A stretch of DNA of 10,554 nt, from NCBI GenBank assembly GCA_020025965.1, contig JAHHRG010000062.1, positions 1 through 10,554 of the forward strand, given 5' to 3'. The position numbers were made by a program, and so were the translations under genes. The notes beneath the pieces were generated by a model that had not been told where the DNA came from, searched no databases, and saw only the letters and a list, made by a program, of their open reading frames with translations. This document shows, in pieces, positions 1 through 4,036 of the stretch. Source of the stretch: Sutterella sp. (GTDB taxonomy: Bacteria > Pseudomonadota > Gammaproteobacteria > Burkholderiales > Burkholderiaceae_F). Positions within the stretch are counted from its first letter, which is position 1. Every line of letters starts with the position of its first letter.

Positions 1-47
1 ATGCCGCCTTTCCAGGGCGGTACATTCAACCACTCTGCCACCCTTCC
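1..47 (-). tRNA. tRNA-Ser(GGA), partial (5' part only, cut by window edge)
   Basis: Read on the minus strand, this is the 5' portion of a serine tRNA: acceptor strand GGAAGGG, D arm, and an anticodon stem CCGCC/GGCGG around a loop with anticodon GGA. All 47 bases are identical to the matching part of the complete copy at 211-301. The variable arm, T arm and 3' end lie outside the window. The sequence upstream of it (48-115) is a diverged copy of the region upstream of the second gene, so this is the downstream member of a tandem pair. I cannot tell whether it is intact. Confidence 0.85.
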
Positions 48-85
48 AAGGTGTTCATTGCCGTGGCTCGGCACTGAGAAAACGA

Positions 86-115
86 AGTATACACAGATTT
101 TTGGAAAAGTGTATA
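86..115 (-). promoter_or_regulatory. Promoter of the partial (left) tRNA-Ser copy
   Basis: The minus-strand -10 TATACT (86-91) is in the same place as in the right copy. The -35 TATACA (110-115), 18 bases further upstream, is a poorer match. This copy may be transcribed from here, by read-through, or both, although a terminator-like hairpin separates the two tRNAs. Confidence 0.5.
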
Positions 116-164
116 GATCGCAAAAAATATTTTTTCGCTTGCTGACGGCAGAGCCGAACACCGA

Positions 165-202
165 AAAGAAAAAAGACGCTGTCGATTGGGACAACGTCTT
201 TT
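165..202 (-). terminator. Intrinsic terminator after the complete tRNA-Ser
   Basis: On the minus strand, a 13-bp stem (arms 190-202 and 171-183, with one G-U wobble) closes a 6-base loop and runs into a stretch of T residues. It lies 8 bases past the encoded CCA of the tRNA. It would separate the two tRNA-Ser genes into separate transcripts. Confidence 0.8.
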
Positions 203-210
203 AGAAATTC

Positions 211-301
211 TGGCGGAAGGGGAGGGATTCGAACCCTCGATACGGAATTTCCGTATGCCGCCTTTCCAGGGCGGTACATTCAACCACTCTGCCACCCTTC
301 C
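211..301 (-). tRNA. tRNA-Ser(GGA), complete, CCA encoded
   Basis: This is a class II tRNA on the minus strand. The acceptor stem is GGAAGGG/CCCTTCC, followed by the discriminator G and an encoded CCA (complement at 211-213). The anticodon stem CCGCC/GGCGG encloses a loop whose anticodon GGA is complementary to 265-267; it reads UCC and UCU serine codons. The long variable arm (ATACGGAA/TTCCGTAT type) is typical of tRNA-Ser. The T arm GAGGG-TTCGAAT-CCCTC is canonical. An upstream promoter (340-369) and a downstream hairpin terminator (165-202) make it its own transcription unit. Its first 47 bases are identical to the partial copy at 1-47. Confidence 0.96.
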
Positions 302-370
302 AAGGTGTTTGATGCCGTGGCTTGGCATTGAGGATACGCAGTATACAGGAATTTTTGAGAATGTGTGAAA
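255..370. repeat. Right copy of the tandem duplication (tRNA-Ser plus promoter region)
   Basis: This is the partner of the repeat at 1-116. It covers the 5' part of the complete tRNA-Ser and its promoter. The -10 hexamer (complement TATACT) is conserved in both copies, at 340-345 here and 86-91 in the other. Confidence 0.85.
340..369 (-). promoter_or_regulatory. Promoter of the complete tRNA-Ser
   Basis: On the minus strand there is a -35 TTCACA (364-369, one mismatch to TTGACA) and a -10 TATACT (340-345, one mismatch to TATAAT), 18 bases apart. The predicted transcription start is about 30 bases upstream of the mature tRNA 5' end. The -10 is conserved in the duplicated copy at 86-91, where the -35 (110-115, TATACA) is weaker. 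Confidence 0.65.
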
Positions 371-491
371 TTTTCTTTTCGTCCTGTCGATGGGTCGGGA
401 AAATAGGGGGTACTCTTCCCGAAAACAGTCTCGCAGGCTGAGAATATAAAATGCAATGAAAGGATTCCTCGAACGAAAGAAGGAAAAACGG

Positions 492-944
492 ATGGCAAAG
501 AAGATTTTGGATTTTTCGTGTGCAAACGGCCATGTCTTTGAGGGTTGGTTTGCAAACGACGAAGAGTGGCAGGAGGAAAAGGCCGCGGGGACCTTTGTAT
601 GCCCGATCTGCGGTTCTAGGGAAATTACGCGGCGTTTGACGGCGCCGCATTTTTCTCGCGTAAAAGGCACGACCCGGACCGATGTCGCTAAGGATCTCAA
701 TGTGCGAGAGGGACAAAAGCGGGCGGAACTTCAGGCTAAAGCGATGAAAGCCCTTCGGACGGTCGCCGAATCCGCTGAAGATGTGGGCGAACGATTCCCT
801 GACGAGGTTCGCGGAATGAAGGAAGGAAAAACCGCGATACGGCTTGTGAAAGGCAAGTGCGATCCCAAAGAAGCCGAGACTTTGCGTGAAGAAGGCATCC
901 CCGTCATGCCGTTACCCGACGCTATCACTAAAAAACTTAACTAA
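492..944 (+). CDS. DUF1178 family zinc-ribbon protein
   Basis: This is a 150-residue soluble protein of the DUF1178 family, common in alpha- and betaproteobacteria; its function is unknown. Visible in the sequence: an N-terminal CxxGHxFEGWF motif (Cys10, His14) and CPICGS (Cys37, Cys40), which together look like a zinc ribbon. The C-terminal half has the family-typical GERFPDEVR and EEGIPVMPLP segments (about residues 98-143). I chose the ATG at 492 because the family normally begins a few residues before the first Cys, and a GAAGGAAAAA purine tract precedes it at a suitable distance. An in-frame ATG at 456 would add 12 basic residues not expected in the family. There is no signal peptide or membrane segment. 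It is followed by its own terminator, so it is probably monocistronic. Confidence 0.9.
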   Translation: MAKKILDFSCANGHVFEGWFANDEEWQEEKAAGTFVCPICGSREITRRLTAPHFSRVKGTTRTDVAKDLNVREGQKRAELQAKAMKALRTVAESAEDVGERFPDEVRGMKEGKTAIRLVKGKCDPKEAETLREEGIPVMPLPDAITKKLN

Positions 945-966
945 AAGCCTGAAAACTCAGTCTTTT
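943..966 (+). terminator. Probable intrinsic terminator of the DUF1178 gene
   Basis: A hairpin with arms 943-952 and 957-966 (9 of 10 positions pair, loop AAAC) overlaps the stop codon and ends in TTTT. The stem is AT-rich, so termination may be partial. Confidence 0.5.
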
Positions 967-1043
967 GGGTAAGGCGAGATAAAAATTCAGGTGTTACACT
1001 CAAGGTCGATTTTTTTCTCAACCTACTGTGAGATTATTTAAGA

Positions 1044-1598
1044 ATGACTCAGAGCGAACGCGACTCCCAGTACACCCCGCACGTGGCCATCGACCTCCGC
1101 GATCAGAACAGTATGTTCCTCGCCCTCGAAGAACTTGGCATTGCCCAGATGCAGGATGCCTGGATTCAGAAAAATCAGCCCGATCATGAAGATGCTCAGG
1201 TGGTTCACGAACAGGCCGTTGAGTTTATGGACGACATGGTCCACATCCTCTCCGGTCATGCCGACGAATCTCGCGTTGTGGCGAACGGCTGGGCGGGTGA
1301 AAAGCTCTCCGCTCACGTGAAGGCTTCCTTGGGTGATGAAATCAAGCGCCTTCATCGCGGTATCGATCTCGATGCGCTCGACATGGAAGCGCTCATCCGT
1401 GCCGGTCTCGAATGTTACGTGAACGATCTGAAGCTTTTGACCGAGCGCGATCAGCTTGAAAAGATGATGGGTCGTGAAGTGCCGGCTCAGGAATATATCG
1501 ACTTTATGGTGGGTTGGTCCGCCGTCTTCGCCGGTATAAAGACCGAACTGAAATTGCCCCAAACGTTCTTCATTTGGAAGGCCTCTAAGCTTCGCTAA
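1044..1598 (+). CDS. Hypothetical protein, 184 residues, family not recognised
   Basis: I do not recognise this protein. It is soluble-looking, with no signal peptide and no membrane segment. The first 160 residues are acidic and look largely alpha-helical, with Leu/Ala/Glu-rich stretches at about 24-40, 52-70 and 108-142. The last 20 residues turn basic and hydrophobic (ELKLPQTFFIWKASKLR). It has one cysteine (Cys124) and three tryptophans (residues 40, 83 and 158), plus a fourth in the tail (178). Codon use and GC content resemble its neighbours, arguing for a real resident gene. The ATG at 1044 has only a weak Shine-Dalgarno (TAAGA); no better in-frame start is obvious. It lies between two terminators, so it is probably its own unit. 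Its position before thyA-folA does not reveal a function. Confidence 0.8.
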   Translation: MTQSERDSQYTPHVAIDLRDQNSMFLALEELGIAQMQDAWIQKNQPDHEDAQVVHEQAVEFMDDMVHILSGHADESRVVANGWAGEKLSAHVKASLGDEIKRLHRGIDLDALDMEALIRAGLECYVNDLKLLTERDQLEKMMGREVPAQEYIDFMVGWSAVFAGIKTELKLPQTFFIWKASKLR

Positions 1599-1624
1599 TT
1601 GAGAAGCACTGATTCAAGGCAAGC

Positions 1625-1662
1625 AAAGCCGCATCCTTTTTCGAGGTTGCGGCTTTTCCTTT
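1625..1662 (+). terminator. Intrinsic terminator after the 184-residue protein gene
   Basis: The arms at 1625-1636 and 1645-1656 form a GC-rich stem (AAAGCCGCA type with one mismatch near the loop), followed by a T-rich tract. It separates this gene from thyA. Confidence 0.8.
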
Positions 1663-1722
1663 AGACTGTCGGCAACCAAATTTATCTGTGAAAAAAAATT
1701 CAACTATTAAGGAGTCCATATC

Positions 1723-2523
1723 GTGCCCAGCAATCAGTATGAAACGCTGATGCGTCATGTGTACGAGAATGGCACGCATAAGTCCGACCGTACGGGTACG
1801 GGCACGCGTTCCGTTTTCGGTTATCAGATGCGATTCAATCTCCAGGAGGGGTTCCCTCTTGTGACGACGAAGAAACTCCATCTTCGCTCAATCATTCACG
1901 AACTGCTCTGGTTCCTTCAGGGGAGTTCCAACATTAAATATCTGAAAGACAACGGCGTCTCCATTTGGGACGAATGGGCCGACGAAAACGGTGACTTGGG
2001 TCCCGTCTACGGTGTTCAGTGGCGTAGCTGGCCCGCTCCGGACGGCCGTCATATCGACCAGATTCAGAATTTGCTCAACACGATCAAAAACAATCCCGAC
2101 TCCCGTCGCATGATCGTGACGGCTTGGAATCCGGCCGAAGTGGATCAGATGGCATTGCCTCCCTGCCACTGCCTCTTCCAGTTCTATGTTGCGGACGGTC
2201 GTCTTTCCTGTCAGCTATACCAGCGTTCCTGCGATATTTTCTTGGGTGTGCCCTTCAATATCGCGAGTTACGCTTTGTTGACGCATATGGTGGCGCAGCA
2301 GTGTGATCTCGAAGTCGGAGACTTTGTCTGGACCGGCGGCGATTGCCATCTTTACGACAACCATATGGAACAGGTCCAACTTCAGCTCTCGCGTGAACCG
2401 CGTGCTTATCCGACCTTGAAGATTCACCGCAAGCCCGATTCTCTCTTTGACTACCGCTTCGAAGACTTTGAAATCGTCGGCTACGAACCCTGGCCTCATA
2501 TCAAGGCTCCTGTGGCGGTTTAA
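1723..2523 (+). CDS. thyA: Thymidylate synthase
   Basis: Converts dUMP to dTMP using 5,10-methylene-tetrahydrofolate as both methyl donor and reductant, releasing dihydrofolate; cytosolic homodimer. The 266 residues match the usual short bacterial form (E. coli 264). Visible landmarks: DRTGTGT near residues 22-28 (phosphate and folate binding), LLWFLQG at 61-67, the GPVYGVQWR segment at 93-101, the catalytic cysteine in PPCH (Cys148, equal to E. coli Cys146), and the RSCD dUMP-phosphate loop at 168-171. The start is a GTG at 1723. It is preceded at 8 bases by a strong TAAGGAG site (1708-1714), and the residues that follow align with the family from the first position. folA follows after 12 bases, so the two are co-transcribed. 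Promoter not clearly seen. Confidence 0.98.
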   Translation: MPSNQYETLMRHVYENGTHKSDRTGTGTRSVFGYQMRFNLQEGFPLVTTKKLHLRSIIHELLWFLQGSSNIKYLKDNGVSIWDEWADENGDLGPVYGVQWRSWPAPDGRHIDQIQNLLNTIKNNPDSRRMIVTAWNPAEVDQMALPPCHCLFQFYVADGRLSCQLYQRSCDIFLGVPFNIASYALLTHMVAQQCDLEVGDFVWTGGDCHLYDNHMEQVQLQLSREPRAYPTLKIHRKPDSLFDYRFEDFEIVGYEPWPHIKAPVAV

Positions 2524-2535
2524 AGGAAAAGGGCT

Positions 2536-3024
2536 ATGTCTATAGAAATGATCGTCGCTCGTGCCCGCAACGGCGTCATCGGCGGAAACAATCAGATGCT
2601 CTGGCATATTCCGGAGGACTTCAAGCATTTCAAGTCGACAACGATGGGTTGTCCGATTCTGATGGGACGCAAGACCTGGGAATCGATCGGTCGTCCGTTA
2701 CCGGGACGCAAAAATGTAGTGATCACCCGCCAGACCGACTATCAGGCCGAAGGGGCCGAGCTCGTTTCTTCCCTCGATGAAGGCCTCGCTTCGGTGGCCG
2801 ATGCTCCTCGAGTTTTCATCATCGGCGGCGGCGAAATTTATCGTCAGGGCATGCCCCGTGCGGATGTTCTTTGGGTGACTCTTGTGGATAACGATTTTGA
2901 GGGAGATACCACCTTCCCTGAAGTCAAATCCGAGGACTGGTCCGAAACGCTACTCTCTGAGTTGGAACCGACGGAAAAGCGTCCGTATGCGGTGAAATTC
3001 CTCCGTTACGATCGACGTAAATAA
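2536..3024 (+). CDS. folA: Dihydrofolate reductase
   Basis: Reduces dihydrofolate to tetrahydrofolate with NADPH, regenerating the cofactor oxidised by the ThyA encoded just upstream. Its 162 residues are normal for a chromosomal bacterial enzyme. Landmarks: the Met20-loop region around residues 16-24, the catalytic acid Asp28 (E. coli Asp27) in HIPEDF, the GRKTWESIGRPLPGRKN block at 44-60 (NADPH and folate contacts), GGGEIY at 97-102 (NADPH diphosphate), and GDTTFP at 123-128. An AAGGA site at 2523-2527, overlapping the thyA stop region, is 8 bases before the ATG. One point of note is Leu22 in place of E. coli Pro21, a position altered in some trimethoprim-resistant E. coli. It lacks the features of plasmid DfrA enzymes, so I read it as the resident gene. 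Confidence 0.97.
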   Translation: MSIEMIVARARNGVIGGNNQMLWHIPEDFKHFKSTTMGCPILMGRKTWESIGRPLPGRKNVVITRQTDYQAEGAELVSSLDEGLASVADAPRVFIIGGGEIYRQGMPRADVLWVTLVDNDFEGDTTFPEVKSEDWSETLLSELEPTEKRPYAVKFLRYDRRK

Positions 3025-3040
3025 ATCGAATTTCCGACAG

Positions 3041-3082
3041 AAAGATCCTCTGCTTATTTTTTAAGCACGAGGATCTTTTTTT
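3041..3082 (+). terminator. Terminator of the thyA-folA operon
   Basis: A long hairpin with outer arms AAAGATCCTC/GAGGATCTTT (3041-3050 and 3069-3078), extended by TGCTTA/TAAGCA, is followed by a run of seven or more T residues. This is a very strong intrinsic terminator 17 bases past the folA stop. Confidence 0.92.
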
Positions 3083-3134
3083 ATGCGAATCCAATTGTGG
3101 GAGGCTTAAAGAGGGAATTTCGCGAATAGGGGAC

Positions 3135-3266
3135 TTATACACTGTTTGCAGAAAAACTTGTCCACAGAAAATGTGAATAAGTGTGGAAAAAGCGAGATGT
3201 AAAAAGCGTAAAGTCTTTTTAATCAACGACTTAGAGATTTGCTTAAAAAATAGGCAATGTGGATAT
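3135..3266. promoter_or_regulatory. Cluster of DnaA-box-like 9-mers in a gene-free region
   Basis: Within 132 bp there are five sites at or within one base of TTATNCACA. They are TTATACACT (3135-3143, +), TTGTCCACA (3158-3166, +), TTATTCACA (3172-3180, -, perfect), TTTTCCACA (3182-3190, -, fits the relaxed TTWTNCACA) and ATATCCACA (3258-3266, -). AT-rich DNA separates the fourth and fifth. The whole gap 3083-3361 has no gene and lies between two converging terminators, so these boxes are unlikely to be promoter elements of an annotated gene. They could form a DnaA-binding locus: a replication origin, a titration site or a reactivation site. No DnaA binding is shown here. Confidence 0.45.
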
Positions 3267-3361
3267 TGATCGGTGCGGAAAGATTGCCTTGAGGGCAAAA
3301 GAAGAATCGTTTGAAAACGAAGTCCGAGAGAAGAATATTTTCGATAGGTATATACGACGAA

Positions 3362-3391
3362 AAGCGCCGTTCATTTTCATGAACGGCGCTT
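3362..3391 (-). terminator. Terminator of tRNA-Arg
   Basis: A perfect 13-bp inverted repeat (3362-3374 and 3379-3391) reads on the minus strand as a GC-rich stem capped by a GAAA tetraloop. It is followed by TTTT-like sequence and starts 9 bases past the tRNA 3' end. The T tract is short, but the stem is very stable. Confidence 0.75.
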
Positions 3392-3400
3392 GGGAATTTG

Positions 3401-3477
3401 TGGTGCGGATGGCAGGATTCGAACCCACGACCCTCTGGTTCGTAGCCAGATACTCTATCCAACTGAGCTACATCCGC
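3401..3477 (-). tRNA. tRNA-Arg(ACG), CCA encoded
   Basis: A 77-base tRNA on the minus strand. The acceptor stem is GCGGATG/CATCCGC, the discriminator is A and the CCA is encoded (complement at 3401-3403). The D arm is GCTC-AGTTGGATA-GAG(T). The anticodon stem TCTGG/CCAGA encloses a loop with anticodon ACG (complement at 3441-3443). The T arm GTGGG-TTCGAAT-CCTGC contains a mismatch-tolerant stem around a canonical TTCGAAT loop. The ACG anticodon is normally edited to ICG by TadA, allowing it to read CGU, CGC and CGA. Confidence 0.96.
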
Positions 3478-3500
3478 ATCAGCAAAAGTGCAGAACCCGT

Positions 3501-3529
3501 ATATTAGAGATCTTTTACCTAAAAAGCAA
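3501..3529 (-). promoter_or_regulatory. Probable promoter of tRNA-Arg
   Basis: The minus-strand -10 TAATAT (3501-3506) is followed by a GC-rich discriminator (CGGG), a usual feature of stable-RNA promoters. A weak -35 TTGCTT lies at 3524-3529, 17 bases upstream. The predicted start is about 17 bases before the mature tRNA. Confidence 0.5.
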
Positions 3530-3543
3530 GGATACTGCACAAA

Positions 3544-3561
3544 ATACCGTAAACACGGTAT
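3544..3561. other. Short perfect hairpin, possible bidirectional terminator
   Basis: ATACCGT (3544-3550), loop AAAC, ACGGTAT (3555-3561). On the plus strand it is followed by CTTTT, and on the minus strand by TTTT. It could terminate a transcript arriving from the unexplained block at 3562-3733, or it could be incidental. Confidence 0.35.
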
Positions 3562-3733
3562 CTTTTGAGAAAAGATGAAAGGTGACACCCTTGTTGACAG
3601 CTTCCTATTGCGAGACCGGGACCGACTGTCATATCGGCAGTATTGACTCTGTAGCCGGGCTCGAAGATCGGGGCGCTGATAGGCTTGGGGAAGACGATGC
3701 GCTCTTTAGCTCTATCTATATAGAGTAGAGAGA
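3562..3733. other. Unexplained intergenic block
   Basis: This stretch of about 170 bases lies between the alaS-tusA terminator and the hairpin at 3544-3561. It is clearly less AT-rich in its middle (3595-3705) than the neighbouring intergenic DNA. I see no tRNA, known ncRNA or good promoter in it. A perfect TTGACA at 3594-3599 has no matching -10. A frame on the minus strand is open across the whole block and includes an ATG at 3630-3632 leading to 37 residues (stop at 3519-3521), but it has no Shine-Dalgarno. There is an imperfect inverted repeat CTCTAT/ATAGAG near 3710-3725. It could be a gene relic, an interspersed repeat or a small RNA; none is established. Confidence 0.3.
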
Positions 3734-3768
3734 TAAAAAGAAACCCGACCTTGCCGGCCGGGTTTCTT
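3734..3768 (-). terminator. Terminator of the alaS-tusA operon
   Basis: On the minus strand, a 13-bp stem (arms 3756-3768 and 3738-3750, AAGAAACCCGGCC type with one G-U wobble) with a 5-base loop is followed by TTTTTA. It lies about 20 bases past the tusA stop. Confidence 0.88.
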
Positions 3769-3787
3769 GATTCAACGGAGAAGGGGC

Positions 3788-4033
3788 TTAGTCGGCACGG
3801 CGACGAATCACCGTGAGGAACTCACCCGTCTCTTCGAGGGTTTCCGATTTCAGGAGCTCGTGCCCCGTTTGGCGACAGAAGTCGGCCAAATCAGGAAGAC
3901 TGTGCGGATCGGTGCTGTAGACCGCCAAGGTAGCGCCCGCTTCCATTTTGGCGAGCGCTTTCTTAGCTTTCAGAATCGGCATCGGGCACTTGAGCCCCGG
4001 GAGGCGAATTTCCTCCGTGACCGCTTCGCTCAT
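3788..4033 (-). CDS. TusA-family sulfurtransferase (SirA-like)
   Basis: This small 81-residue cytosolic protein belongs to the TusA/SirA family, which accept persulfide sulfur on a conserved cysteine and pass it on, for example in tRNA thiolation or sulfur trafficking. The hallmark GLKCPMP motif is present with the active Cys16, followed by the expected helix (KAKKALAKM) and a beta-sheet-rich C-terminus ending EFLTVIRRRAD. Its start lies only 3 bases after the alaS stop, and there is no separate promoter or strong Shine-Dalgarno, so translation is probably coupled to alaS. The family has several paralogues with different partners. I therefore do not assign tusA itself; a sulfur-relay role is inferred. 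Confidence 0.9.
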   Translation of the reverse strand: MSEAVTEEIRLPGLKCPMPILKAKKALAKMEAGATLAVYSTDPHSLPDLADFCRQTGHELLKSETLEETGEFLTVIRRRAD

Positions 4034-4036
4034 GGC

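Larger units (their letters stand above)
1..116. repeat. Left copy of a tandem duplication (tRNA-Ser plus promoter region)
   Basis: Positions 1-91 align without gaps to 255-345, an offset of 254 bases. The tRNA portion (1-47) is identical. The upstream portion (48-91) matches the other copy at 36 of 44 positions by my count. Similarity fades over the next 25 bases, around the -35 region. The pattern fits an old tandem duplication in which the tRNA body has stayed identical while the flank has drifted. The matching copy is at 255-370. Confidence 0.85.

Noticed and set aside
396..421. Inverted repeat CGGGAA/TTCCCG upstream of the DUF1178 gene
   Set aside because: It has 6-bp arms with a 14-base loop and no T tract or promoter nearby; too weak to call.
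26..716. Minus-strand open frames of 171-224 residues across the tRNA-Ser region and the DUF1178 gene
   Set aside because: They run through tRNA genes and a terminator and overlap the well-supported DUF1178 gene; chance frames.
3223..3588. Open frames across the tRNA-Arg gene on both strands
   Set aside because: They are translations of a tRNA and its terminator with no coding character.
3594..3622. Rightward promoter from a perfect TTGACA at 3594-3599
   Set aside because: No acceptable -10 hexamer at 16-18 bases; the sequence there is GC-rich.
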